DNA of 64,000 nt from Cyanoderma ruficeps (taxonomy: Eukaryota; Chordata; Aves; Passeriformes; Timaliidae). The notes under the pieces were generated by a model. The model had not been told where the DNA came from. It searched no databases and saw nothing but the letters and a program-made list of their open reading frames with translations. Below are positions 15,000 through 29,740 of this stretch, piece by piece. Location of the stretch: NCBI GenBank assembly GCA_008694505.1, contig VZDJ01007747.1, forward strand, positions 29,616,574 through 29,680,573. Reading direction: 5' to 3'. Made by a program: the position numbers and the translations under genes. Numbering within the stretch: position 1 is the stretch's first letter; each line of letters opens with the position of its first letter.

Positions 15000-17900
15000 A
15001 TTACCAGGGAGTATTGAACACCACATAAGAAGAAGAAAAAAATTCCTCAATTGTTAGCTGATTCTAAGCATAAAGCAAGAGGTTGCAGATCTTGTTTGTC
15101 TTTCACCAAGGCATCATGAGTTTGGTTATTGACTGGCATGAACTGAGTTAGAAAAGGTGACCCAGGTTTTCACAACTGAGGCTCTGTCTGAGCTATTTGG
15201 CCACCGAGGCTCAGGTCCCGTTGCCTTTGCCTCTCATGCCTGGATGCTGTTTGCCTTGGTGTGTAATGCACATGTTCTCTTGCATGGCTGGAAATAATTT
15301 CAGTGTCAAGGGAATTGGGCATTTCATTTTAACAGGCAGGGGAAGAAAAATTTATTTTTTCCTCTTTGAAGTGAAAAAATTATTGAGGAAAGATGGAAGA
15401 AAACTGGGTGAGTAGACAGTTCTTGGAAATGGTAAAAATGTTGCTGCTTAAAGAAGATCAGAGAAATAATAGCAAGTATTTTAAAAGCTGTCCCAGTTGT
15501 AGTGCTTGGTAGCATAAGACAAAAAGGTCGATTTTCTGAAAATTGTCTTGGCTCAGCTTCCGAGGTCCCCCAAATTCAGAACTCATCCAACCGCATACTA
15601 CTTTTGAAAACCTGACCCTTTTTATTTGGGTGAACTAAAGGAAGTGAAATAGAAGAATGTAAAAAAGTATGGTAACACGCAGAAGAACATAAGACAGAAA
15701 AAAGCTAAACAAAAAAACTCAACGTATCTGCTTGACATACTAAAATAGTTCTGTTTTCTTCAAAATGTTTATTGGAAAATGCATTACAAAACCTTGTAAC
15801 AGCTGGAATATGGTGATCTAATTGCTGTCTCAATAGTGCTGTGAACATGCAAACATATTTCCTATGCAAAATGTCAAAAAGGCAGCAATCAAAATGAAGC
15901 TTTAAGCTTCAAAACAAAGACACAATGAGCTGATTTGTAAACATTTATTTCTAAGGTTACATTTAAAACCAAAGTAGAACAGCATAGGCTTGGAAATGGT
16001 GCAACAAATCTTTTTACAAAGCACAAGATCTGAAGAGAAAAGGGGTTTGCTAAAAGATACTTGGGCTGCATCAAGATTTCTTTTTCCGTTGTGCTGCAGC
16101 TCCCTGAAACCATGTATTTCTTCCCATTCAAATGAGGAATAAATCTTTGAGGAAGCGAGTGGGATTTTTGTCACTAGAAGGATGCAGAGAGTCTAGGAGC
16201 TCCTTCCTGTGCAGAACAGAGGTCTGTGTTCACCTTCATTTGCACTGCTGCACCCTTTCTGTAGATGGTTCGTTTGCTATGGGACTTGGGTCAATGATGA
16301 TGTTGACTTTTACTACATGTGCTGAGTGAGGCAGGTTTGGAGTCAGCACTCAAGAACGTTGTAGGGTTTAGGCTGACCTTGCAGTCCCATACCATTTCTG
16401 GGAAAAACTGGTTTGGTGACTGGTTCCTGCTCACTTTGGTTATCTTCTGTCAGGAAAGATGGCAACTTCAAAGTGCAGTGTGAGTGGGTTGTAATTGTAG
16501 CAACAACCAAGTGCATGTGATATAATACAAATACAGAAGTCCAGGGATGACAATATACAATGGTTCTTGCCAAAAGAGCACTGTCTTACACTGATGTGGT
16601 TAACGTAGGTCCATGGACACTGCTTGACTTACATGAGTGTGAAATCAGAACCAGCTCCAAGGAATGCACCTACTCTGCACCAAACTCTGTTAGCAGCATA
16701 CAATGACAATCCTCTTAAATGTATACTTGATAAAGAAATAAATTAGTTTGAGAAGTACATTTACTTTTCACCAAGGCCATCAATTTGTAAGATTCTTACT
16801 GTATTGTGCTTGCAAATAAAATTTATTTCTGTAGTGTAAATATGCAAGAGTTCATTTTAATAAAAAGTAAGCCCTAAAATAAGATAAACCCCATGACTAG
16901 ACTTGCATTGAAGATTTAAAGTGCATTCATCTGCTATTTTTCTATATAAATATTCATTGGTTTTAATGCTCTCAGGTGTTGGAACTTTTAATCTACATTC
17001 AGATGGAGGTACTTTAATCAGAGAGTTCATAAAAGTCTCTAACTTTTTTCATAAAAAATAGAGTAGTAGATATAACAGAGGCTTGCAAAAGCTTAAAAAA
17101 CCCATAAACTGCAGCTCTAGGAGGAAAAAAAAAGTAAACACCAAATGGCATTTTGTGCCATAATATCAATATTCTATTAAAAATAAATCTCTCACTGTTA
17201 GACCGAAGAGTCTCAAACAACCTGTCACTTTACTGCAGTCTTCAGAGATGACTGATAATGGGTAAAAAGTCCCATAGCATCTGTTTACCATGTACTCACG
17301 CAAACTGTTAGGAATGTTTGTAAATGTCAGCAGTAATGTATGCATGTATTAGCTATCACAGAGCAACAGCTCAACAAAAACACCACCACTGCCACGCTGG
17401 GGGCTTGTGTTCTAAATTAGGGAGGTCAAGTGGTGGAGATAGAAGCCAAGTGCGTCTGAAACTGTATTGTTTGCCTTCTGAAAACTGGAAGAAATTGTGC
17501 AGTCAGCTGCAGTAACAATGCCAACATAGAGAGTTTGTACTCTTTGAAAATAGCTAAGTGGGATTAGGGTAAATCTTCCAATTGCAAGAAGGTTAATCAT
17601 GAAAGGCACCGAATTTAAGGTCAGTAGGGTGTGCATGGGGGGTAATGTGGTTTAGGCTGCCTTTTGCATTAGCGAGGTATCACATTTCGTTAGGGAGCCT
17701 AAGCATTCACCAAGTGTGGAGTGTCATAGAGGCGCAGTTGCTGACTAAACAACGTCTGTACGACAGCGTTGTTAGCAGCGCTGTATTACTTGACAATTCT
17801 GCACCACTTAACTATGGAGGTATGCTACAGGGTATGTTGTCCTGGCAAAGTCATCCTGCTACAAGCCATTTTTCACACTGAAATTCCTAAGTCTGTTTCT

Positions 17901-20900
17901 TCCTCCCCTCCCCCTGCAATTGCTGTGTAATTGAAATCTTTTTAATGTGCGCAGGTTTCTTCTTGTTTGCCAGCAGAGCGTACATTTTTGGACATTGGTT
18001 CTGCAGTCAAAATGTGTGAAGAGGGTTTTGCTAAATCATCAAGTAAATACATTTTTGTGCCATAAGCTCGTGTCCTCCTGAAATGCAATAAGCCTGGACC
18101 TGCACTGAAAGTTGTGTGGGGTGCTGGGTATTAAGCAAAGTGACAGTCAAAGCAGATTGCAGAGATAAATTAATCCGTACCATTGCCTTTTTCAGTCCTT
18201 CCCCGACAAGTAGCTGCTTCAGCAGATGCTGGTGTTGACACTGCTGAATTCCATAGGATCCGTGGAGACTGTGATGGGTCTGACTGCATGGCCAAACCCC
18301 CCACATGTGGTGCAGAAAGCACATTAGAGGGTGTAGTGTGGACACAATGATCCATATGCTTAAGGTTAAGCAGGGGGAGCAGGGCAGAGCAATGGGCTGT
18401 TTGAATGCCGAGTGCACTTGCTGCTTTGCTCCGCCCCTGTCCCATAGTGGGCATTTTGGAGGTGTCCATAAACGTTTGCCCTATAAGTATATGGCCTTTT
18501 GTGAGTAAAGGGAACTCTACTGAGCATTCGTTAGAGAGCCTCCTGTCCTGACATTTCTTTTATGTAGGTATGGCCTGTGATGGCTGATAGGCAGTTTCCA
18601 TAGAGTCATACTGGCCTTTAAATCTGGCAGTTAAAAAAAAAAGTCAAAAAAGAGCAGAGATAGATCAAGGACATAATGTTCTTGATGAAACAGACTTGAA
18701 ATCCCTGAACAACAAAGAGAGGTTTTTTTTCTTCTTTAATTATCTAGATCATTTGGCCAGCTGTGAGCCATGAACCCAGCTGGTCAGCTGTGGGTGTGAA
18801 AGGAAGCTCTGCCGGATTGCTTTGTTAGTGTAACTCTTTAGTCCACATTAAAAACTATACAGAAATACTTCCTTTCTTGTAAAAATGATTCTTTGGATTC
18901 GGAGGCAAGGTGTCTGGGATGGGTAGGCAGAGGAGTCCCTTAGGAGATCATCTCCCCACATGGATCAGTAAGGTCTGGATTCACCTTAGTGAGGGAATAA
19001 GCTCTGGGGGCTGGCCAGCTGCTCGCTCAGGTGGTTTAGTTGGATCTTAGCAGAGCTGTGATCCAATTCTGTTAACTTCCGCAGTGGGTAATTGCAGTTG
19101 AATTAGAGCCTCGAGAAAGTAATTATGAGAGGCATTGTGGAACACCCTGCTAACCCAGCAGTAAATTAAACCACAGACTGGGAACAACTGGAGATAGTGA
19201 GATTAGAGCTTGCTTTTGGATTTTTTTTTTTTTTTCACTTGTGGTAAGTGTATGTCTTTTTTCTTTCCACTGCTAAAGCTGAACGTTGGCCCTTGGAGCA
19301 CTAGGCTGGAGTTGCTCCTGTGATCAGTTGGGAAGAGACACTCTGTGGTTGGAAAATGATTCTGAGACTAGATGGGGGAAAGATAAGTTGGTTTTAGAGC
19401 TGGAGAAAAGTCCTGTAAGGCAGAGACGAGAGATCAAAGTTGAACACAGAGGAAAAGGCAAAGGGAAGTTTGAAAAACTCCGCAATTTTATATATATATG
19501 TAATATAATACAGATATTAAGAGTAAAGACTTAAAAGTAGAGTATTGCAAGACAGAACCTGATTTTAGAAAAACTGCTTTGAATTACATGTACACAAGAA
19601 AACCTTGAAGGAGAATTGTGAAATACTTAGTAGTGGGAGCAATTTCAGAAGACCAGTTTTGACAACTTTTGCTCCTGTAGCTAGTTCACAAAGTATTGAT
19701 AGGCTTTTTCATTTTTTGCTGTTAAATGTTTAATTCGCAAAAAGCTCAAAGGCAGTCCTTTTAGGCATTGAAGAAGATACGGTTGAGTTATTTCCTCAAC
19801 TTATTCATAATTTTTCAATATTGTGCAAAATATGTTCTAAGGAGCAGAGAGCTGTCTTTTGACCTTTTAGAAAACTATAATTTTTGTATGCCTTTCTTTA
19901 TTAATGCCCTAATAAAATACAGAATATACTCTTATTTTTTATGAGTTTTAACCCATTTCATGCTTGGGTCTTACACAGAAGCAGTGACTTTTCCCAGCTG
20001 AGAATCGGATCCAGTTCAGACTCAGCATTTTTAGGAAATTGCATCAAATTGAATTATCAGCTGTAATTTGTCAGATAAAAATCCCCTGATAAAGCCCAAA
20101 TAGGAACCTGCTGCCTTACTGAGCAAAGCAGAAAATGGGCCTCTTTGCTTCTTGGGATTAGAATAGCATCCCTGAAACAGCAGAAGTCTGTTGGGATATC
20201 AGAGCAATTTACACGTCCTTTCAGCTTTACTGCAGGCTCTTCATGGCTGGCCAGTCCTTCATTGTGAGCCCCTTGAGTTTGGAAAGTCCCTCAGACCAAA
20301 TCAGAAATAACTGCTGCTAATATAGATGTTCCTATATTTGGATTTTCAGCACCGTTCTCTTCTCAGGGCATGTCTGCACAGCAGTGATAAATTGTAGACA
20401 GCCTCCTTTCCCACATCACACTCTTCTTTTCTTGCTTGCATTAATGTATTTGCAGCTGAACAGAAGTCTGGAATGTGTAAGTAGTGATAACTCTGTGTTT
20501 CTTTAAAACATTTTCTGTGGCCTCTCATCTGGATATTTGAGATGGTCATAACTCTAATTCCAGAAAGAGATGAGAGTAGCCAAATGCTCAGAGGCAGAAC
20601 GTATTTTGCAGTAGTTTCCCTAGTGCTTACTTGCTCTGTGAGAATCTCTGTAAGAGGCAGCAGGGGAAGGGTGGTTTTTCCCCTGCAAATTGCTCTCAGC
20701 TCACTTTTTACTTACATAAACTGAGCGCAGGACTCTATACGTAATTCATATGCAGGCACACGTTTGTATGCATATGTACCACAGGAGTTTATGAAGTGGG
20801 AAGAATCTGCGACACAGTCTGGGATTGCAGATACTGTCACTGAGCTGGAATTTGGGACATACGTAAATCCCCACAGTGAGTGCTGAGTTTTGCCTCCTGA

Positions 20901-23900
20901 TGTTTCATAACAGCTCTTGATGTGTGTTTGACATGACTGTTGTCCCTTAACAGTAGTTTTCTAGCAGTGAAATGAATGCATAAGCAGCTCTGTTTCTTCA
21001 CTTACCCCTTGCTTTATGAAGGTTCTCTGTATTTCTCCAGCATCCCAAATCCAAGATCCTTTTTAGACAGGAGTTAATGAAACATGTTGATGGCCATATA
21101 GTGGTATTCTGCTTTTGTTCAGGGATAGGAAAACCAGGGCAGAAGAAGCTGTCATGCAGGTGATTGCAAATGCTTTTCTCCACGTTTTAGCCCAAAGATA
21201 AACAAAAAACTTTATGAAAATTCCATCTGTTTTGGAAACTGGAGGCATGTTCTTCAATTGCTCCTGAAAAGCTTGCCTTGGATGAGTTTCCCATAGAAAT
21301 ACTGGGTATTTTTTCCATGGAAAATATAGCACCTAGCACTGTATTATCAAACTGCTGATAGCACACTCAGAACCTCAGTTTTGTGATTCTTGGTTGCATA
21401 TTTCAACAAAAAGACTGATTTCCTTATTCCTTGTCTACAAAAGCAGACACTTCGGAAGTGGCTTGGATTTTACATGTTATTTGGATGGTTCCAAGAGGAA
21501 CCTTAAATCACCCCCAGTATTTGGATAAAGCTTTGGTACGATTTCACAGGAGCTGTCTGTAAGTAGTATTTCTCAACATAAATTTTTAAAAGGAAGTGAT
21601 ATCAGCTTTGGAAAGCATATATCACAGAGGCACATAAAAAGTGTAAAATGAAAATAATTACAGTCCTCTAGATTTAGTCATGATAAGAGGCCATCTCTGA
21701 ATACGTGAGACATCATTGTCTTGAAAATAAAAGTCCCAGTGATTTGTGTTCTACTTTCAGCTTAGTAACAGTCAAGCTGTGTAGCCTTGTAGAGGTCATC
21801 AATTTGCACCTCAACACCGCTGTTTTCTGATTGGATATTATTCCTTGCATCTCTCTTGAGACTCCTGTATGAGTACATCACAGGCATGATGCAAAATTCT
21901 GGTCTCAATTAAGCTGAAAGAAATCCACAGTACTTTGCCTGACCTCTTGGGAGTTTGTCTGGATTTTCTGTTTGGTTTTTGATATAGTTCTAATCTTGCT
22001 TAGAGAAGACTATGAGAAGCAGTTGGTTTTGGCTTAGACCTCACTTTCTTCTCCTATCCTTTAACTTCAAATGTAAGACATGAACTTGGTTACAATGTCA
22101 GTGCCACGGTCAACTTTATGGAAGTGCATTTCCTCTCTCCAATCTATCAGTGGTTCTGTCTATTGCTACGTAACATATGTTGCTGATTCTTACTAAATAA
22201 CAGTGATTTACAGTTTGTAAATGTCTTAACTTAATTCCACGTTATTTAGAAATCAATACTAATTTGAATTGATTATGTTTCTGCACCCTTAGATTTTTTT
22301 ATTTTTTTGAAGAAAAAGGCTGACTCTAACACTGATAAGTGATGATACCGTTTCTCCACTAAAAATCCTTCAAAGTCTTCCTCTGATTGTTCGCTTATGA
22401 CAGCCTATTCTAAAATGCTTGTATTTCCTCATTATTAAAATAAAACATTGCAGTTTTGATATTGCTGGTGGTGATTTGACTGATGCAATGCTAATGACTC
22501 CAATGGATACACTTCTGATTTGCATTGAGATTGCAGAAAAGCAGGACTGGTCCCCAGATGGAGGAAAATTAAAAGTCCGGAGCTGAGTTCTTGCCTGCTT
22601 TGCATAATGTATGGTTGCTTGCAGGATGGGTGCAGAACTTAAGATTCAAGTGAGTGGGCAGTCAGGTTTCTCTGGTTTTTTAAAAGTGAGATAGTGGGGG
22701 GGTGAGGAGTAGCTACTCAAGCTTCATTCCCAGCTTTGCCTGTGGCATCCTTGGAGACTATAGTATTTTCATTTCCAGCCTGCAAAATAGGGCGAATAAT
22801 ACAACATGCTTAAATCAAAGTGTCGTTGAAAAGATTAATTATTTCTGGAGTACACTGAAGCTAAATGCAGTGTACTAATAACTAGAACTTATAAAATGTT
22901 AGTTGTAGAGCCCTGTGGATATAAAGTTGATTGATTGGCACTAAGCAGACAACTATTTTGAGATCTGGAAGTTGTTCCCTGTTAGGATAACTAACAAGTA
23001 TTGTCCCAGAGGACTAAAGAATTTTGGTATCATCAAGGACAAAGGAAAGTTTAATGATTCAGTAAAACCAGAGGATTGATTTCTTACTTTCAGGATAGGA
23101 ACATAAAGAATTTAATATAATAAAGTAATTTCAGGAAAAAGGTTTTAGTAAATTTGGCATTCCCAGCGCATTGTTTTGTCATTTTGTCCAACAGAAGGTC
23201 TCTTGGGTGTATCCTAGACTAAGGTGCCCTTCTTAAGCAAAAGAGCTCTTGTAATCTGGGTGCCCAGTGTCCTATCTCCCAAGCTCTGCCTGCTTCAGCT
23301 GCAGAACAATGGTCTCCTTCAAGGACAACAGCAGAAAGGAAATTAAAAAAGGCCCAGTGATTTCTTACCCAAGGCATACAAGTGGTGCGGGATCCTAGAA
23401 AGTAATGAGCACTTGCCTTGGATCCGTGACTTTCCTTTTCTCTCCATTGGAAGGTAAATGGCCTCTGGTTGTAAGTCTTTCTTTTCCCCACAACCTTGTT
23501 CTCTTCTACAGTTTTTCCATCTTCTTTTGCCTTTGGTAATGAAAATCCCAAGCATTAGTCCTGCCTGTTGGTTTCTGTGTGGAGAACTGTTAAGAGGCAA
23601 TGGAGCTACTTGCCAGAGCACAGGAAAAAAACATAATTCGTGATCTCTCTTCTTATCTGTAGGAAACAGAAATGTGCTCTTACAAAATGGGGGTTCTACT
23701 TCACAGAGCAGGCTCTGATCCAACATGATAAAACACGTTGTCTACAGAATAACAGGCATTTCACATTCAGATAAGGGCATATTTGCGATGTGTCACAAGC
23801 ACACCTAGCAGAAACACTAGAGATGCAATGATTTAAATTTTTTTAAAGATGTGAATACCAGATATTGCTCAAAGCCTGGATTTTAAAAATCCTGCCATCA

Positions 23901-24320
23901 ATTTGGTGGATTATGTATATATTATGCTTATATGAAACTGCTTAAATGAGAGATGGACACTGTAAATTCTTCATCTTCTCAAAAATCATAGTGCTGTGAG
24001 AGATCTGATGAAAAACTGAAAACTGTATTGGTATCTTCACTGTATAATGCCTTATCTGGAACTGTTGGTATAAAGGAAGAAAATCTATGAGTGAAAAAAA
24101 AAGAAAAAGAATATGTAAAATTTTTGATGCTAGGACTTTTTGAAACTTTCCTGCAGAATTCTAAAATACCTGTTCCCTTTTTAGCCCCATATTTTTATCA
24201 GGATTTCTGTTGTTGCCTTGGATTACTCAGTACCTTGAAAAAGACTTTATTAATGATATTTCAAAGAAAAATGGAAGCAGAGTTATGTAAGCAATAGCAC
24301 AAGAATATTCTTGCAAGCTT
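15000..24320. other. non-coding, nothing specific seen
   Basis: No supported gene or recognisable mobile element. It includes a 15-T run at 19221-19235 and a short (TA)n at about 19488-19498. The antiparallel open frames at 18031-18508 overlap one another and look like chance openings in slightly GC-richer DNA. Confidence 0.55.
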
Positions 24321-24364
24321 TCCCTTAAGTTCACATGGAAAGTTTTCCCTTAAGTTCACATGGA
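24321..24364 (+). repeat. tandem duplication, 2 copies of 25 bp
   Basis: TCCCTTAAGTTCACATGGA begins at 24321 and repeats exactly at 24346. A recent-looking two-copy duplication, probably replication slippage. Confidence 0.9.
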
Positions 24365-25350
24365 TTCAAAGGGTTTCCTTCTCTCAGATGGTGTTTGGAT
24401 TCTATGGTGACTGGTGACCAAACCAAAGCTCAGTTCCGCACTCTGGAGCTGCCCTTCTCCACACTTACTTCTCTCAATATGGTTATTTATCTTCTCGATA
24501 TGGTTGTTTTTTCTTCAGCTTCCTAAAGCATTTTGTTTTAAGGGTGTAAGTAATTTTAGATACTCATGTTTGTCTGAAATAACAGACGGTTGACTGCAAA
24601 AGCAAAAGAATAAACCTGTTGTTAAAATTCTGGAAGTGCAGCACTGTCTGTTCTGTTTTCAGTGAATCCACAGGACTCCTCCTAAATTTACCCAGAGTCT
24701 GGCACAAGTAAGTTAGTATGTTATCACATTTGTCTATGCATTAAGTTCAGTGTCATAGATAATGTCTTATGTGTATTGGAGATATTACAGTGATGAGCTA
24801 AGGGGTGTGCTGAGCTTCTCAGGTTCTGAAAACATCTTGTAACAGATTTTTTTCTTTCAGGAAAAGGAATGTCTGATGGTCAAAAATATAGGGAGGGCAT
24901 GCCCACAAATACTGCTGCAGAAATAAATCTGCCGTAATCTTTACTGAAGAAAAGGAAGAAATAATACTCTATTATCTAAAAGTCATGTTATTAAACTAAA
25001 ACCAGTCTAAAAGATTTTATGACACTTAAATTAAAATATGTACTGTATGCATCTATTTAATTTAAAGGAGCATGCAATGAAATTCTTCATAAAGGAGTGC
25101 CTGACAAAGATGCACATTGACTGTAGAAGATTTCGCTTCTGATAGGCCACCACTGCTGCTATACAAGAGATATCTTCTACGAAGAGCAGGATAAAGATGA
25201 TTTTCTTGTTCATCTTGGATTTTTGTACATCAAGTGGCTATTTTCTATATTAGGAGCCAGCATTCCTGGCATGTTAGGAAACAGAGCTGAATGAAAACAT
25301 ACTATACTGGCAGGACTTCCATTTAACCTGCCATGTAAACCTGTGTGTGT

Positions 25351-25382
25351 TTGTGGGGACAGAGTTTTGTGGGGACAGAGTT
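25351..25382 (+). repeat. tandem duplication, 2 copies of 16 bp
   Basis: TTGTGGGGACAGAGTT begins at 25351 and again at 25367, without mismatches in the core. It lies directly after a short GT-rich run. Confidence 0.85.
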
Positions 25383-28300
25383 CTATTATTGCCATACCTT
25401 ATATTTGTCAGTGGTTGCTGAAGCATTATCAGCTTCTGAACTGGAAAAGAGATTTTTGCCAGTTTTTACATAAGTGGTGTGTCTAGGGTTAATGTGCAAA
25501 GGCCGGTCAAACTCCAAGGCACTTGACCTGGGAGGTGCAGGTTTAACAGAAAGCCATGTCCTAGACAGGGTTGAAATCCTGAGGTGCTGTGGATATTGGG
25601 TACTGGTTGTGAGGGTTGGTCTGCTGTTGGGTCTTCAGCACAGACCATACTGGAGCAGCATGGTTTGGAGCTGGCTTGGTTTGAATTTGCCAGGGCAGAG
25701 ATATGAGCACAGTTGAAAAACTCTGTAGTCTTGAAAGTGTGAAGAGGACCTTTGACTTCTGAGCACTTTGAGTATTGTAAGCATTAACCCAATGAAACAC
25801 AGCATTTATTCTGGATTTCTGTGGTCTTCAGTGCCCCTTTGCTCTCTGGACCTTGATGTTGGTACAAGATTCTCTGCTGTGTAGAGCCCCAGGTTAAGAT
25901 GGTTCCTTATGGGCATTTTATACTAGAGTAGTCCTTGCAGAAGAGAAGATTTATTTTTAACAGGAATGTCAAACTGTCTGGTTTCTGTCATTGACATCAT
26001 GTTAAATGCATGTGGAGGCTAATTTCTTCCAGATTGGTGGTGTTATTGGGGTGCCCTGAGTCTGGCCGTAGCTAAAATGTAGCAACCCAATTTCCAGCAA
26101 AGTGAGTAGTGATGCTCATTAATCTTTTTTCAGAAGTCGCTTTTCGAAAGACAACAGTGATGCAAAAATAAAAAATAACTCAGAGACAGTATCTTGTGAG
26201 GGAAAATAAAAAGAGATGCATCATAAATAACCTTGATGAAATACAGGGACCATTATCCTGCATCTGATTCCAACTGAAAGCGAGTCAAAATAGTTTGACA
26301 AAGTGCAGATGCATCTCTCAGTTCAGAGATGTCCTGTCAGATTTGTGGCCCAATGTATGTCCAGGCATGCCTCTCCAAGATAATACTTTGAGAATGAGGT
26401 AGTAATGCCAATTGTCTGGATATGAAATGACAATATTTGACATCACTTCTGCTAATATTGCCTGCCAGAAAGGGACATGGGGGAATGATCTCTCTATCTA
26501 TCCAGAGCTAGAATCAAAATCCTAATATTGATCAGCCTTGTTCCCTTTGTCATTTCTCTTAGCTGCCCTTAGAGTTGGCTTCTCTCTCATACTTGATTTC
26601 ATGAATTGCAATTTGGTCTTACGTGGTAAATCCAACATTTTACTGTGACTTTATGATCACAAAATCCCCCTTTCTTAGCTGGAAGCACCCACTGGCATGA
26701 AGCTGTGGAGTCTTGAAAAAATGCAGTTAATATTACTTTTACAGTTTTGTCTGCTGAATGTCTAAGATTTTAAAGGGGGAAAAAAGTTCTTCTGAGAAAA
26801 ACATAGCTCTATTTTGACCCACGTTCTGCAGTTTTGTGGGATTTTTCTAATAGCCTGATTCTTGCCTATACCTGTAGAAATAAAATGTGATTTTGAGCAA
26901 GCATTCATGAGGATCTGGTCAGGAGTAATCTTCTTTCTTCAGAAAAACACATGGGAAAAACACACCAGGCAAGGTTCTCGGTTCAAAACCGTGTCATGTG
27001 AGCTTAGGCACTAGGGAAATTTAGAAAGAAACATCAAGCTTTGGAGCTTGAAGTCCCAACATTTTGTTGTGATATCATAAAACTTTGTGAATTTTCAGGA
27101 GACGTGCAAAAACAAGACCTTGCAGGGGTCTTTTATGCATACCCATCAAAATAGACCGCATAGATGTGCCATAAACAGTTGGGGTTTTGCTGTTTAACTT
27201 ACAGTAAACTGAGAAAAGCCAAAAATATGAGGCAACATTTGTGTGGGGGATTAGTATTCTTTTGTTCAATCAACAGATTTAGCTAGGAAAAAGCAAAAAA
27301 ACTCTCTCACGCATAACAAGAAGAATCAGCACATATTAAGTGTGTCTCAGTCTCAGAGAATTCACTTACTTTGAGAAAACATTTATTTTCTGCATATTAG
27401 CATTCTCTTAAAAATCGTTTTTTTGCACCTAGTGATGTTTATATCCCTCTCAGGAGCCAGTAGTTGAAGCTGTGCTTGGGCTTCCAGAGAAGGTCTTACC
27501 CAAGGAGCCATATAGGCATCTTCTTGTCCTTCCGTTTTGCTTTTTGTTTCCCTTACTGTCTTAAATTCATCTTCTCTGTTTTGGCTAAGGGTTTCCCATA
27601 TACGTAAAAATCACTTTGCTGGAGTCCCGAGATATAAGGTCATTATGCTCTTTTGAAAATTAATTGCACCAAAGGAAGCTATTAGTTTGGTTTAGTCTTC
27701 TCTGGATAAATCTTTGATTTTTATGCCTTTTGCCATTTGTTTGCACCTCTTTTAGTTATTCCTTCATGAAATAGTTGTTCTAAAGCCTTACATGCTAGCA
27801 AAATGAGATGAATAGGCTCATGTTTGCATGAATCTCTTTCCCTTCCCAAAGTATGTAAGTCATTTTATCTCTAATCTTTAGCCACATAGTTGCATCCTGG
27901 TTTAATCATTCATTCAGATGCCTGGTCTATAATTTGATGTGCCAGTTCTTTCCCACTGAAATTTTGTGCAAGCCTTGTATTGCTTTCTGAGGGAAAACAG
28001 GTGACAGATGTGTTTATATTTGAAAACAGAATAGGCTTCAAATTTATACTGCCCGAAATAAAAATTCAATTTTTCTGCAGTAATACATTTTGTCTTTTTT
28101 TAGGGGCAAAAACCCATGAGCTCTTATTTTTAGAGGAGAAAAAAATCGACCCAGACAATGTTGGTCTGCTTGTAGAATGATGGGAGCTGCAGATGGCATA
28201 AATACATACTGTTTGTCAACCTAAGAGATTGTTACAATGTAAACCTCTGCTTAGCAGGCTGAATTTTGCAGATGATATTTAAAGTATCTGTATTTTGAGG

Positions 28301-29335
28301 CTGAAAATAGGCACTTCGACTATGAGCTCTCTAAAACCGGAGTCAAATCTTATGTTGCTTACTCAGGACTGCTTGCATAACACTTGCAAGACTGATCCCT
28401 CAGCTTGCAAAGGTAAATGCTTTGAACTCTATCTTCATTAGCACAGAATTTACCTGGCAATAAAAGGTATCTTTGTATCATGTATAGTCACTATAATGTT
28501 CATTTAAATATTATCCGATTTCCTCAGCACTTTTATTATTTACCAATACAAAAAATTGAACCATTACTTTTCTTCTGAATTTTTAAAAATGACAATAGTG
28601 TAATTAAATGACTGAATTCATTTATATTTAATTGTGCTTTTGGTTTTAATGTGCTGTTGGAGGACAATTCTTTCCGTGACTGTTAGTTTTCCATGCAACA
28701 TAAGAAAATCTAAAGCTATATTAAGGAAATATATTACATAGGCAAGACAAAGTCTCATTAGTGTTATTTATGGCATACTGAAACCTCATTAGGACAAGGT
28801 ATGCTGGATTCAAAAAAGCATTACTGAGAATGTTTTTTGGGGGGGTTAGGAGAGAAATTGCTTTTATTGTGTTTCTTTATCACATGCAGAGTGGTTAGTG
28901 GACATGTTGGTTTACTAAAGCATAAAATAAATTAAGATAGAAGAAAAAGAGTGATTAATCTAAGTAGTAAGTATAACCTCATTATAGATTGGGAATAGCT
29001 TGCACCTGGTCACAAGGAGTTTCTGTTTACTGTTCACCTTAGTTTCAACTAACCATTAATTTTTAACTTCCTTCACTGAAGGTAAAAAGTGATATTTTTC
29101 AGCATAGTAGTTTGCATCTTAAGCAGTAATAATGTGCTTTTAGTGCACTTCAAACCAGGGATGAGTGAAACTAGAGGTGCAGAGTCACAAGTAGCCCTAT
29201 TTAGGTAGTAGCATGTGCTCTAATGAGAGCTATATATCCAGTCCTGCGTAAATATTGTTTGGTAGGCGTACAAGGAAACCGTAATTTGCAAGTAAATGAG
29301 AACAAAGGGAGAGTCCCTGGATTGTCAATCTCGGT
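25383..29335. other. non-coding, nothing specific seen
   Basis: No supported gene or repeat family. A GGTTCAAAACC word at 26980-26990 resembles a polymerase III B box but has no tRNA fold around it. Confidence 0.5.
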
Positions 29336-29339
29336 AGAA

Positions 29340-29740
29340 AGTCATTCTGTGTGGGCAGTATCCTTCCCCAGGCTGGTGCTGATGCCCTTCCATCCCAGGC
29401 ACTCGAGCAGCCCCAGAATAAAATCCCCCTGTTCCTGCTGCCCTACAGCTGGTCCCCTGCCGCTGGCACAAACCAGATGCCAGCAGTTAGTTCCCCTCCT
29501 CATGTGCTCCCTCCTGCTGCTGGTCCCTGTCACCGCTGCTGCACAGCTGACAAAGTTCCTTAGCTGGCGGTTCAGCGGGTGCCGTGACAGCGGCAGTCCC
29601 TGCTGGCCAGGCACATTGCTGTGCCTCCCTGCGCCAGACCTGCTTACTGCTAACGCTGCACACAGCTGGGCTGGGGCAGGCAGGGGCCCTGTGCTCAGCC
29701 TGGTGCTAAAGTGTGAGTACCTGCAGGGCTCCTCAATAAT
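29340..29740. other. GC-rich patch of unknown origin
   Basis: About 400 bases clearly richer in G+C than the flanks, rich in CTGCTG/CCCTG words and with scattered CpGs. It carries overlapping antiparallel open frames (180 codons on +, 155 on -). It ends near an AATAAAA motif at about 29738, which gives it some resemblance to a retroviral LTR end, but I could not find TG...CA ends with a target-site duplication. It could be an old LTR, a decayed CpG island or an unusual local isochore. Confidence 0.35.

Noticed and set aside
26980..26990. B-box-like GGTTCAAAACC
   Set aside because: No matching A box or cloverleaf arms nearby, so not a tRNA or tRNA-derived SINE.
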